Positions 26,340 to 34,688 of a stretch of DNA of 64,000 nucleotides are shown here, one piece after another. This DNA is from Sphingorhabdus wooponensis (GTDB lineage Bacteria > Pseudomonadota > Alphaproteobacteria > Sphingomonadales > Sphingomonadaceae). The position numbers were made by a program, and so were the translations under genes. Each line of letters opens with the position of its first letter. Positions within the stretch are counted from its first letter, which is position 1. The stretch is from assembly GCF_003933235.1 (NCBI RefSeq), contig NZ_RWJI01000002.1, positions 62,001 to 126,000 on the forward strand, given 5' to 3'. Under the pieces are notes generated by a model, which saw only the letters and a list, made by a program, of their open reading frames with translations, was not told the origin of the DNA and did not search any database.

Positions 26340-26357
26340 AGGGGGCTTAAACCCCCT
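26340..26357. terminator. Hairpin between convergent FKBP and fumarase genes
   Basis: AGGGGG, loop CTTAAA, CCCCCT: a perfect 6-bp stem sitting in the 20-base gap between the two convergent stop codons, without a clear T-run. Confidence 0.45.
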
Positions 26358-27870
26358 ACAACAAACCTTCATCCTTAATGCGCTTTTGCCAATAAGCGGG
26401 CGCTAATTGGTGGACATTGTTACCGTCGCTATCGACCGCAACGGTTACGGGAAAGTCCTGCACTTCAAACTCGTAAATGGCTTCCATACCCAAATCTGCA
26501 AAGCCGACGACCGTGCTGCCCTTGATGGCGCGAGCGACGAGATAGGCAGCGCCACCAACGGCCATAAGATAGGCGCTCTTATGCTTGGCGATAGCTTGTG
26601 TGGCCGCCGGCCCGCGCTCGGACTTGCCAACGCACGCGAGCAGACCTTGCTCCAGCATCATGTCCATGAACTTGTCCATACGCGTGGCGGTGGTCGGACC
26701 TGCGGGTCCGACAATCTCTTCGCCAACCGGATCGACGGGGCCAACATAATAGATCATGCGCCCCTTGAAACTGACTGGCAGTTCTTCCCCCTTCGCCAAC
26801 ATATCGGCAATGCGCTTATGAGCGGCGTCGCGGCCAGTCAGCATCTTGCCATTGAGCAAAAGACGATCCCCTTGCTTCCAACCAGCCACAATGTCCGGCG
26901 TCAGCGTATCGAGATCGACGCGAATGGCCGCAGCATCGGGCTTCCAATCGACCTTGGGCCATTCGTCCAATTTTGGTGGCTCAAGAAACGCCGGGCCAGC
27001 ACCATCCAATGTGAAATGGGCGTGGCGTGTGGCCGCGCAATTAGGAATCATGGCCACAGGCTTACCTGCCGCATGGCATGGCGCGTCCATGATTTTCACA
27101 TCCAAGATAGTGGAGAGGCCGCCGAGCCCCTGCGCACCGATGCCAAGGGCATTTACCTTGTCAAAAATTTCGATGCGCATGGCTTCGATATCGTTCTGCG
27201 GCCCGCGCGCTTTCAATGGTCCCATGTCGATGGGCTCCATCAACGCTTGTTTGGCCAGCAACACGCAATGTTCGGCTGTGCCGCCAATGCCGATGCCCAA
27301 CATGCCGGGCGGGCACCAACCTGCGCCCATTTGGGGCAGCATCTCTACGACCCAATCGACGATATTGTCCGACGGGTTCATCATCTTGAATTTCGACTTA
27401 TTCTCGCTGCCGCCACCCTTAGCGGCAACGTCGACGGACACTTTGGAGCCGGGGACAAGATCGACATGTAGCACACAGGGCGTATTGTCCTTGGTATTGC
27501 GCCGCGTGAAGGCTGGGTCGGCGAGTACAGACGCGCGCAGCTTGTTGTCCGGATGCAAATAGGCGCGGCGGACGCCTTCATCGATGACGTCCTGCAAGGA
27601 TACGGACGTGTCTTCCAAACGGCAATCCATGCCCCATTTGACGAAGACGTTGACTATGCCTGTATCCTGGCAAATCGGGCGATGCCCCTCTGCGCACATA
27701 CGGCTATTGGTTAGGATCTGCGCGATAGCATCCTTGGCGGCAGGCGATTGTTCCGCCGCATAAGCGTCGCCCAAGGCCCGGATATAATCCATCGGGTGAA
27801 AATAGCTGATATATTGCAACGCGTCGGCCACGCTTTCGATCAAGTCGGCATTGCGGATGATTACAGTCAT
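26356..27870 (-). CDS. Fumarate hydratase, class I (iron-sulphur)
   Basis: Converts fumarate to malate in the TCA cycle. 504 residues, the length of class I fumarases with fused alpha and beta domains. Cluster-binding cysteines are visible in RPICQDTG, GGTAEHCVL and MIPNCAATRHAHF; the beta domain contains GRDAAHKRI, YYVGPVDP and GPTTATRMDKFMD. Oxygen-sensitive 4Fe-4S enzyme by family. It stands alone on the minus strand. Confidence 0.95.
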   Translation of the reverse strand: MTVIIRNADLIESVADALQYISYFHPMDYIRALGDAYAAEQSPAAKDAIAQILTNSRMCAEGHRPICQDTGIVNVFVKWGMDCRLEDTSVSLQDVIDEGVRRAYLHPDNKLRASVLADPAFTRRNTKDNTPCVLHVDLVPGSKVSVDVAAKGGGSENKSKFKMMNPSDNIVDWVVEMLPQMGAGWCPPGMLGIGIGGTAEHCVLLAKQALMEPIDMGPLKARGPQNDIEAMRIEIFDKVNALGIGAQGLGGLSTILDVKIMDAPCHAAGKPVAMIPNCAATRHAHFTLDGAGPAFLEPPKLDEWPKVDWKPDAAAIRVDLDTLTPDIVAGWKQGDRLLLNGKMLTGRDAAHKRIADMLAKGEELPVSFKGRMIYYVGPVDPVGEEIVGPAGPTTATRMDKFMDMMLEQGLLACVGKSERGPAATQAIAKHKSAYLMAVGGAAYLVARAIKGSTVVGFADLGMEAIYEFEVQDFPVTVAVDSDGNNVHQLAPAYWQKRIKDEGLL

Positions 27871-28527
27871 ATCGGCCCCTACGCTATAAGTATGCCATGC
27901 CCCTTAACGCGCTGGAGCGCCTATTCAAGCATCATGTGTTGTGGCGCCGAGAAGATATGGAGCGCGTAACGGCTGTCTCGAATGGCGTCGACAGGACCAT
28001 ATTTACGCCAGCCACTGGCCTAGCAAGCGCGAGCAAGACGCAAAATAAGTGCCGCCTATCGATATGTTCATTTTGGCATAAAAAAATATGCATTGCGCCA
28101 TTTTACATCTTGCGCGCTGAATTTCACTTAGCAGGTCCGCGCGTCGCTCGCTGTTGGTACCTATCAAGGTGCGACGAATGGAATCACATGAGCGACGAAT
28201 TGAGATCAAGATTATGTATTTACCCCCTTGCGTCTAAAAATGAATAAGGCACTATAGGTAGCGGTTGGCCACAGGGGGCATTACCACAATTTGTGCTTGA
28301 AGCTTCAGTAGACGAATATGTCGGCGGAGGCTTTTTTCCCGTCGATAAGTTGGGGACAAGTTGAAGTACTCCCCCTGACAAGGCCAAAAAATGCTACCAG
28401 GGAGTTTCGCGCCCTGAGTCGAACAATATGGGAACATTCGTTCCCGCCAAGATACAGCTGGTCGCTGGATGTCGGAAAACCGACAGACAGTTTCGGGTCG
28501 CCGCAATGAATGGAGCTACAGGTTAAA
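27871..28527. other. Gene-poor region upstream of nrdA
   Basis: About 650 bases without a gene I can support. It is more AT-rich than its flanks in the middle (around 28040-28230). Short open frames of up to 116 codons occur on both strands but have no recognisable family or convincing ribosome site. Promoters for nrdA and fumarase must lie here, but I cannot place them. There is no cobalamin riboswitch pattern and no tandem NrdR box pair that I can recognise. Confidence 0.5.
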
Positions 28528-30462
28528 ATGGATTTCAGGGATACGGGCCAAGGGGCCGACGACATGACCGCAGGAATGATGACAGATATGCTTGAAAAGG
28601 TAGCTGAAGCGGCAAAGGCAGAGATTGCTGACGCCAAAGCACCTGCGTCGAGTAAGTCTGTCGACGTGCGTCGTTTCAATGTCGTGACCGATCCTGCACG
28701 CGATGCCCTGTTGACCGAATTCGGCAAGGACACGTTGCAAGACCGTTATCTGCTACCGGATGAAAGCTATCAGGATCTGTTTGCCCGCGTTGCGTCGGCT
28801 TATGCCGATGATGAAGCGCATGCGCAGCGTCTGTATGATTATATTTCCCGCCTGTGGTTCATGCCAGCAACGCCTGTATTGTCGAACGGTGGCACGGGTC
28901 GTGGCTTGCCCATCAGTTGCTATTTGAACAGCGTTGATGACAGCCTTGAAGGCATCGTCAACACTTGGAACGAAAATGTCTGGCTCGCGTCACGCGGCGG
29001 CGGCATTGGTACATATTGGGGCAATGTTCGTGGCATTGGCGAACCTGTTGGCCTCAACGGTAAGACCAGCGGCATTATTCCGTTTGTCCGCGTTATGGAC
29101 AGCCTGACACTTGCGATTTCGCAAGGGTCACTGCGTCGTGGCTCTGCGGCCTGCTATCTGGACGTTAGCCACCCTGAAATTGAAGAGTTCCTCGAAATCC
29201 GCAAACCATCGGGCGACTTCAACCGTAAGGCGTTGAACCTGCACCATGGTGTGTTGCTGTCCGACGAATTTATGGAAGCCGTGCGCGCCGGCGAAGAATT
29301 CAACCTGCGCAGCCCCAAAACAGGCGAAGTGCGTAGCACGGTCGATGCGCGGTCCTTGTTCCAGAAACTGGTGGAAACCCGCCTTGCAACAGGCGAGCCT
29401 TATATCATCTTCAGCGACACCGTGAACAATGCGATGCCAAAGCATCACCGTGATCTGGGTCTGAAGGTTTCCACATCGAACCTCTGTTCGGAAATCACCT
29501 TGCCAACGGGCCGTGACCATTTGGGTAATGACCGCACGGCCGTATGCTGTCTGTCGTCCTTGAACCTGGAAAAATGGGACGAATGGAACGGCGACAAGGT
29601 CTTCATCGAAGACGTGATGCGCATGCTCGACAATGTGCTGCAGGACTTCATTGATCGCGCGCCACCCGAAATGTCGCGGGCGAAATATTCGGCGAGCCGT
29701 GAACGTTCCATCGGCCTTGGCGTCATGGGCTATCACAGCTTCCTACAATCCCGCGGCGTCGGCTTTGAAAGCGCGCTTGCCAAATCTTGGAACATGAAGT
29801 TCTTCAAACATGTTCGCGCGCAAGTAGATGAAGCATCGATGATGCTCGCCAACGAACGTGGCGCTTGCCCTGATGCTGAAGAAATGGGCGTGATGGAGCG
29901 TTTCTCCTGCAAGATGGCGATTGCGCCAACGGCGTCGATTTCGATCATCTGTGGCGGCACCAGCGCCTGTATTGAGCCCATTCCGGCCAATATCTACACG
30001 CACAAAACCTTGTCGGGCAGCTTCATCGTCAAGAACCCTTATTTGGAAAAGCTGCTTCAGGAAAAGGCGAAGGATTCGACCAATGTCTGGAACAGCATCC
30101 TTGAAAAGGGCGGTTCGGTTCAGCATCTAGACTTCCTCACGCCAGAGGAGAAGGACACGTTCAAGACCAGCTTCGAAATCGACCAGCGTTGGTTGATCGA
30201 ACTGGCCGCGGACCGCACGCCGTATATCGACCAAGCAACGTCGCTGAACCTCTATATCCCTGCTGATGTGGAAAAATGGGACCTTCTCATGCTCCACTTC
30301 CGCGCATGGGAATTGGGCGTGAAGTCGCTTTATTATCTGCGTTCGAAGTCCATCCAGCGTGCCGGTTTTGCCGGCGGGGTTGAGGCGGATAACACCGCAG
30401 AAGCGCCGGTTATCGAGCTTGCCGCCCAAACCGATTATGAAGAATGCTTAGCCTGCCAATAA
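28528..30462 (+). CDS. nrdA: Ribonucleoside-diphosphate reductase, alpha subunit (class I)
   Basis: Reduces ribonucleotides to deoxyribonucleotides. 644 residues, shorter than E. coli NrdA (761) because the N-terminal ATP-cone is absent. Active-site features: PISCYLNSVDDS (redox Cys), NLCSEITLP (Asn/Cys/Glu radical site), SSLNLEKW, and the C-terminal shuttle pair ECLACQ. Start chosen at ATG 28528 (MDFRDTG), which matches related proteins; an in-frame ATG at 28510 also exists. nrdB follows 52 bases later. Confidence 0.95.
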   Translation: MDFRDTGQGADDMTAGMMTDMLEKVAEAAKAEIADAKAPASSKSVDVRRFNVVTDPARDALLTEFGKDTLQDRYLLPDESYQDLFARVASAYADDEAHAQRLYDYISRLWFMPATPVLSNGGTGRGLPISCYLNSVDDSLEGIVNTWNENVWLASRGGGIGTYWGNVRGIGEPVGLNGKTSGIIPFVRVMDSLTLAISQGSLRRGSAACYLDVSHPEIEEFLEIRKPSGDFNRKALNLHHGVLLSDEFMEAVRAGEEFNLRSPKTGEVRSTVDARSLFQKLVETRLATGEPYIIFSDTVNNAMPKHHRDLGLKVSTSNLCSEITLPTGRDHLGNDRTAVCCLSSLNLEKWDEWNGDKVFIEDVMRMLDNVLQDFIDRAPPEMSRAKYSASRERSIGLGVMGYHSFLQSRGVGFESALAKSWNMKFFKHVRAQVDEASMMLANERGACPDAEEMGVMERFSCKMAIAPTASISIICGGTSACIEPIPANIYTHKTLSGSFIVKNPYLEKLLQEKAKDSTNVWNSILEKGGSVQHLDFLTPEEKDTFKTSFEIDQRWLIELAADRTPYIDQATSLNLYIPADVEKWDLLMLHFRAWELGVKSLYYLRSKSIQRAGFAGGVEADNTAEAPVIELAAQTDYEECLACQ

Positions 30463-30514
30463 GGCACGCAAGCATCGCGATAGAATATTAAAATTAAGGT
30501 CCAAGGAAAAAACG

Positions 30515-31570
30515 ATGTCATTGTTAGAAGCGCGCAACAGCTACAAGCCCTTTGAATATCCTTGGGCCTATGACTTCTGGAAACGCCAGCAGCAGATCCA
30601 TTGGTTGCCCGAAGAAGTGCCCTTGGGCGAGGATTGCCGCGATTGGGCGCAGAAGCTTTCGGACCATGAACGCAATTTGCTGACGCAGATTTTCCGTTTC
30701 TTCACGCAAGCCGATATCGAGGTGCAGAATTGCTACCACGAACATTATGGCCGCGTGTTCAAGCCGACCGAAGTCAAGATGATGCTCACCGCCTTTTCCA
30801 ACATGGAAACCGTCCATGTTGCGGCGTACAGCCATTTGCTCGACACCATCGGCATGCCCGAGAGCGAATATTCGGCCTTCCTTGAATATGAAGAAATGGC
30901 GGCCAAGGTCGATTATATCCACCAATTCGGCGTCGACAGCGACGAAGACATTGCCCGCACACTCGCGATGTTCGGCGGCTTTACCGAAGGGCTGCAATTG
31001 TTCGCATCTTTCGCGATGCTGATGAACTTCCCGCGCTTCAACAAGATGAAGGGCATGGGGCAGATTGTTTCGTGGTCCGTCCGCGACGAATCCTTACATT
31101 GCGAAGGCATCACCAAACTGTTCCACGCATTCTGCGCCGAACGTGGCTGCCTCACCAAGTCGGTGAAGGAAGACATTATCGATTGCTGCCAGAAGGTCGT
31201 CCGTCTGGAAGACGCGTTCATCGACCTCGCGTTCGAAATGGGCCCCGTCCCCGGTATGACCGCCAAGGAAATCAAGCGCTACATCCGCTACATCGCCGAT
31301 TGGCGCTTGGGTCAGCTTGGTTTCCAGCCCATTTACATGGTCGAAGACCACCCGCTGCCATGGCTCGCGCCATTGTTGAACGGCGTCGAGCACGCCAACT
31401 TCTTCGAAACCCGCGCGACCGAGTACAGCAAGGCGTCGACACGCGGCGATTGGGGCCAGGTATGGAACAGCTTCGACAACCGTAAGAAGAAAAGCATCAT
31501 CGGCATCGAGCCAGCCGCCGAAAATGACGGCATGGACATGTTTGAAGCGGCAGGGGTTGCCGCGGAGTAA
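30515..31570 (+). CDS. nrdB: Ribonucleoside-diphosphate reductase, beta subunit
   Basis: Provides the radical for NrdA. 351 residues with the metal ligands in FRFFTQADIEVQNCYHEHY, NMETVHVAAYSHLL and WSVRDESLHCEG. The C-terminal tail (DMFEAAGVAAE) would dock to NrdA. AAGGAAAA ribosome site. The operon closes at a strong terminator. Confidence 0.96.
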   Translation: MSLLEARNSYKPFEYPWAYDFWKRQQQIHWLPEEVPLGEDCRDWAQKLSDHERNLLTQIFRFFTQADIEVQNCYHEHYGRVFKPTEVKMMLTAFSNMETVHVAAYSHLLDTIGMPESEYSAFLEYEEMAAKVDYIHQFGVDSDEDIARTLAMFGGFTEGLQLFASFAMLMNFPRFNKMKGMGQIVSWSVRDESLHCEGITKLFHAFCAERGCLTKSVKEDIIDCCQKVVRLEDAFIDLAFEMGPVPGMTAKEIKRYIRYIADWRLGQLGFQPIYMVEDHPLPWLAPLLNGVEHANFFETRATEYSKASTRGDWGQVWNSFDNRKKKSIIGIEPAAENDGMDMFEAAGVAAE

Positions 31571-31617
31571 GCATTCTCCATGATCTGATTTATACGCCAT
31601 CGCGTTAGACATTCCCG

Positions 31618-31653
31618 CTGCCGCGCTTCTGCAAAGAGGCGCGGCAGTTTTTT
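31618..31653 (+). terminator. Terminator of nrdAB
   Basis: CTGCCGCGC pairs with GCGCGGCAG (9 bp) and is followed by TTTTTT at 31648-31653. It separates the RNR operon from the defence gene that follows. Confidence 0.92.
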
Positions 31654-31732
31654 GTGCGCATTCTGTGCGGATGTGGGGGGAGCGTGTTGCGGTCATACTA
31701 GCGACACGTTGTGGACAACTGCCAAATCGGAT

Positions 31733-31760
31733 TTGACTTCACATTTTTTGACAATATGTT
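31733..31760 (+). promoter_or_regulatory. Putative promoter of the dCTP deaminase locus
   Basis: TTGACT at 31733-31738, a 16-base spacer and TATGTT at 31755-31760, predicting a start near 31767, about 33 bases before the upstream mini-ORF. Confidence 0.5.
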
Positions 31761-31799
31761 GAAAGTGTAACAAGCGTGCGCAGCCATTGGGGGCTAAAT

Positions 31800-31907
31800 A
31801 TGGAACAGCTTCGACTATCACAAAATAAGAGAGGCATGATCGAGGTCATAGACGCCAAAATTTACGGCATAGATATGCTCGAACATGCTCGGGTTGCAGC
31901 GGTGTGA
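31800..31907 (+). CDS. 35-residue leader ORF coupled to the dCTP deaminase
   Basis: Reads MEQLRLSQNKRGMIEVIDAK and continues to ...HARVAAV, then TGA at 31905-31907. A GGGGGC ribosome site lies seven bases before the ATG. Its stop overlaps the GTG start of the deaminase by four bases (GTGA), the classic arrangement for translational coupling. Known AvcI-AvcD/dCTP deaminase defence systems have a small RNA antitoxin in exactly this upstream position, so this stretch may act as RNA, as a peptide, or only as a translation regulator. No homologue recognised. Confidence 0.5.
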   Translation: MEQLRLSQNKRGMIEVIDAKIYGIDMLEHARVAAV

Positions 31908-33406
31908 GTGATACGCCACGACCTAACCTATACATCGGATTAGTATGTCCGGCCGGAACCGACCTGACCGATGTAAAACAACAACTGAAAGCTCAGTTGG
32001 TAGTGGTAGGATATAAATATGAAGAAATTAAAGTAAGTAATGCAATCAAAGAAGCACTCCATGTACCGGAAAGTGAAAATGAGTTTTTTCGCATCAAAAG
32101 TTTAATGTCAGCAGGCGATCAAATTCGTGAAAAATCACAAGATGGGTCTGGAGTAGCATCCTTAATGGTAACAGCCATTCGCGCAAGTCGCGGTGATGAA
32201 AAAGATCAGGATAAATCAACTGCTTTTATTATCGACTCTTTGAAAAATCCTAAAGAGCTAGAGATACTTGATAAAATATATGGTCGAAATTTTTATTCAA
32301 TTTCTGTTTCTTCATCAAAGGATGATAGAATAACTTTTCTCGCTAATAAATTAGCAAGATCTGAAACGAAGCCTGTTTCGGGTATATACGTTGATAAAGC
32401 TAGAGAACTAATCGAACTTGATGAAAAGGGTCAGGATGACACGGGTCAGAGCGTAAGAGATACGTTCCCAAAGTCAGATTTCTTTGTCGATTATAAAAAT
32501 GGAAGTGAAGAAATTCGTCGATTTATTCGTCTTATATTTCAAGATCCATTTATAACTCCGACACTTGACGAATACATGATGTTTGTAGCGAAGGCCACAG
32601 CTTTACGTTCATGTGACCTTTCGCGCCAAGTAGGCGCCGTGATCTGCAGTCGAAATGGCACAATTATTTCAAGTGGATGCAATGAAGTGCCATACCCTGG
32701 CGGCGGCTTTTACTACGAAGGAAGAGAAGGGTGCATTGATGACAATCGCGATAAGGTGGAACAACACGATCCAAATTTTAACGAAGTAAAAAAATCTATA
32801 ACAAAATTTATAGAGATACTACAAGAATCAGAATATATTTCAAAAGATACAAACAAGGATAATATTGCAGATGATCTTTTGCATGGAAAGAATAAAAAAT
32901 TGACAGATGACTCACGATTACGGAATTTGATAGAGTTTAGTCGAGTTGTACATGCAGAAATGCACGCCATAACTGAAGCAGCTGCAAATGGTCGTGCGGT
33001 TCAAGGTGCTTCTTTGTATTGCACTACATACCCATGCCATTTGTGTGCCCGTCATATCATTTCCGCCGGAATATCATCTGTTATTTATATTGAGCCTTAT
33101 CCTAAAAGCCTAACAGCTGAATTATATCATAGAGAAATAGAATCAGAGCCTCGAGAAACTGATTGCGACAATAATCGTGAGCCAGTTGAATTTCGTTCGT
33201 TCAGAGGTATTTCACCCACCTTATATCAGCGCGTTTTTTCTTATCGTAAACGTAAAGATGGTTATGGCGCTGTCGCACAGTGGCAACCACTTAGTGCAAT
33301 GCCTGTAGGTTCCGTCGCAAATGCCGCTCGACCGGAATTTGAAGCGATGATTGCAATTCAGCTTGAACCGATATTAGAAATGATTCATGCTGTGCATAAT
33401 GAATAA
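31904..33406 (+). CDS. Anti-phage dCTP deaminase (AvcD-like)
   Basis: Defence enzyme of 500 residues that by family deaminates dC nucleotides upon infection, starving phage of dCTP. The N-terminus (NLYIGLVCPAGTDLTDV) is a P-loop kinase-like domain with a degenerate Walker A lacking the Lys. Middle: AFIIDSLKNPKELEILDKIYG, typical of this family. C-terminal zinc deaminase: His350-Ala-Glu352 (VVHAEMHA) and Cys378/Cys381 (PCHLC), all catalytic residues intact. GTG start at 31904 overlaps the leader ORF. Codon use and base composition are clearly more AT-rich than the flanks, suggesting acquisition by transfer. Confidence 0.9.
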   Translation: MSDTPRPNLYIGLVCPAGTDLTDVKQQLKAQLVVVGYKYEEIKVSNAIKEALHVPESENEFFRIKSLMSAGDQIREKSQDGSGVASLMVTAIRASRGDEKDQDKSTAFIIDSLKNPKELEILDKIYGRNFYSISVSSSKDDRITFLANKLARSETKPVSGIYVDKARELIELDEKGQDDTGQSVRDTFPKSDFFVDYKNGSEEIRRFIRLIFQDPFITPTLDEYMMFVAKATALRSCDLSRQVGAVICSRNGTIISSGCNEVPYPGGGFYYEGREGCIDDNRDKVEQHDPNFNEVKKSITKFIEILQESEYISKDTNKDNIADDLLHGKNKKLTDDSRLRNLIEFSRVVHAEMHAITEAAANGRAVQGASLYCTTYPCHLCARHIISAGISSVIYIEPYPKSLTAELYHREIESEPRETDCDNNREPVEFRSFRGISPTLYQRVFSYRKRKDGYGAVAQWQPLSAMPVGSVANAARPEFEAMIAIQLEPILEMIHAVHNE

Positions 33407-33433
33407 TTATGTCGGTGGGGAAGGTGGGATATT

Positions 33434-33598
33434 ATGTCAGATTCGACATTAAAGCAGCAAATTATTCGTGATCGACAAATTGTTGATGGAATTAGTCAGA
33501 AATCTCAAAATGCGTATCAGATGGAATTGCGGAGCACCCTTAATCAGGGTGCATTTTACAGCTTTGGTTCGAAGCAAAGCATTCCTAAGAAAGCATGA
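33434..33598 (+). CDS. 54-residue small protein downstream of the dCTP deaminase
   Basis: Starts MSDSTLKQQIIRDRQIVDGI and ends in FGSKQSIPKKA. AAGGTGGG lies a few bases before the ATG, 28 bases after the deaminase stop, and it shares the AT-rich composition. Polar, no membrane segment, no recognised family. A 7-bp hairpin at 33534-33552 followed by ATTTT lies inside it and could be the operon terminator, in which case the ORF would be fortuitous. Confidence 0.45.
   Translation: MSDSTLKQQIIRDRQIVDGISQKSQNAYQMELRSTLNQGAFYSFGSKQSIPKKA
33534..33557 (+). terminator. Terminator-like hairpin after the dCTP deaminase
   Basis: GCACCCT, loop TAATC, AGGGTGC, then ATTTT. The T-run is short, and it overlaps the 54-codon ORF. 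Confidence 0.4.
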
Positions 33599-33696
33599 TG
33601 TTGCGGCATTGGAGTTGAAGCCCACGCTACTACTATAAAAAAACCTTAGTCAGATTTTCACCCCGCCCTTAACCACTTCGATGCCATGCTACTTGC

Positions 33697-33978
33697 ATGG
33701 CTAGCTACACCCTCCCCAATGCGCTTGGCCTGTTTGCGCTGGTAAACCTCTGGACATTCCTACTGTTCGGCGTCGATAAGATGCGCGCTGGGGCGGGGGC
33801 AGGTCGCGTGTCCGAAGGGGCGTTGCTGGCTTGGGCATTATTCGGCGGCACCATCGGCGCGTATGCTGGCCGCGCGCTGTTCCGGCACAAGACGCGAAAG
33901 CAGCCTTTTTCCAGCCACCTCCACCAGATTGCGATATTGCAGGTCTGTGCCGCTGTGCTGGCGGCGGGCTGTTTATGA
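33697..33978 (+). CDS. DUF1294 membrane protein
   Basis: 93 residues with two or three hydrophobic helices and the DUF1294 pattern: LVNLWTFLLFGVDKMRA, then RVSEGALLAWALFGGTIGA and FRHKTRKQPF. Function unknown; in other proteins this domain is fused to a cold-shock domain, not here. Base composition returns to the high-GC norm at this gene, marking the right edge of the AT-rich insert. Confidence 0.85.
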   Translation: MASYTLPNALGLFALVNLWTFLLFGVDKMRAGAGAGRVSEGALLAWALFGGTIGAYAGRALFRHKTRKQPFSSHLHQIAILQVCAAVLAAGCL

Positions 33979-34013
33979 CGAACCGCGCGCGTCTGGGGCG
34001 GCGATAGGGCTGG

Positions 34014-34484
34014 TCAGCACCAGCTGCGTCGGCCGCCTGCATAATAACGCGCAAGGCCTTCTTCGACCAATAGTTCGCCCAGGCTTTGGCCGCCGCGCGT
34101 CAATATGCGCAATTTGCGGCCATAGCGATCTTCGTCGCGGTTTATGCTTTGCAAAGTGAAGGGACCGGCATTGACGAGTTGGTGTAGCCGCCGCGTGGCC
34201 GCGGCACCGCGCGCCGCCTCCGCCGCGCATTGCGGTTGATGTGTTTCGGGGGTGTCGATATCGGCGATGCGGATCTTGCTACCGCGATACCATATCGTAT
34301 CCCCATCCACGACGCAGTTCGTACCCGCGCCGCTTTTGCAAATGCTGAAGGCGGCGGTTTCGGTATCGGCGACGCTGGCGGTGGCGGTGGCGGCAAGGGC
34401 CGCAACGCCGCCGGGCATGGCTGTCCAAGCGCCGCACAAAATGGCAGCAGGCAGCATCAGTCGAAGCGAGAGAAAGCGAGTCAT
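34014..34484 (-). CDS. Thermonuclease family protein (staphylococcal-nuclease fold), exported
   Basis: 156 residues with a signal peptide (to about residue 32, AALA) and an SNase domain. VDGDTIWYRGSKIRIADIDTPE shows the Ca-binding Asp residues, the catalytic Arg (IRIADI) and Glu (DTPE); RYGRKLR supplies the second catalytic Arg. A Cys pair (CKSGAGTNC) is added. Probably secreted or periplasmic, degrading DNA/RNA. Convergent with the DUF1294 gene, 35 bases apart. Confidence 0.9.
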   Translation of the reverse strand: MTRFLSLRLMLPAAILCGAWTAMPGGVAALAATATASVADTETAAFSICKSGAGTNCVVDGDTIWYRGSKIRIADIDTPETHQPQCAAEAARGAAATRRLHQLVNAGPFTLQSINRDEDRYGRKLRILTRGGQSLGELLVEEGLARYYAGGRRSWC

Positions 34485-34629
34485 ATGTGCACTGGACCTT
34501 TGCGCATGTCAGCAGCGCACGAGCACTGCCGCTTCATAATACCATATTTTACATGTTAGGCTCAATGATTGGTTAAGGTCACGGCCCATTAGGTCGGATT
34601 TGGAGCAGTTGAAATCGGCAGCGCACATG

Positions 34630-34661
34630 AAAAAAGCCGCCGGGGTTGCGCCCGGCGGCTT
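34630..34661 (-). terminator. Terminator of the outer-membrane protein gene
   Basis: On the minus strand AAGCCGCCGGG and CCCGGCGGCTT form an 11-bp stem followed by a T-run (A 34630-34635 on the plus strand). Confidence 0.9.
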
Positions 34662-34688
34662 CGTATGTGGCTTGAGTCTGATGGCGGA

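Noticed and set aside
26407-27562. Long plus-strand ORFs opposite fumarase
   Set aside because: Antisense shadows of a well-supported class I fumarase.
27897-28247. Plus-strand 116-codon ORF and a 68-codon minus-strand ORF in the nrdA upstream gap
   Set aside because: No ribosome site, no recognisable family, composition unlike coding neighbours.
28250-28510. Possible NrdR boxes upstream of nrdA
   Set aside because: Only weak single matches (around 28250 and 28425); no properly spaced pair.
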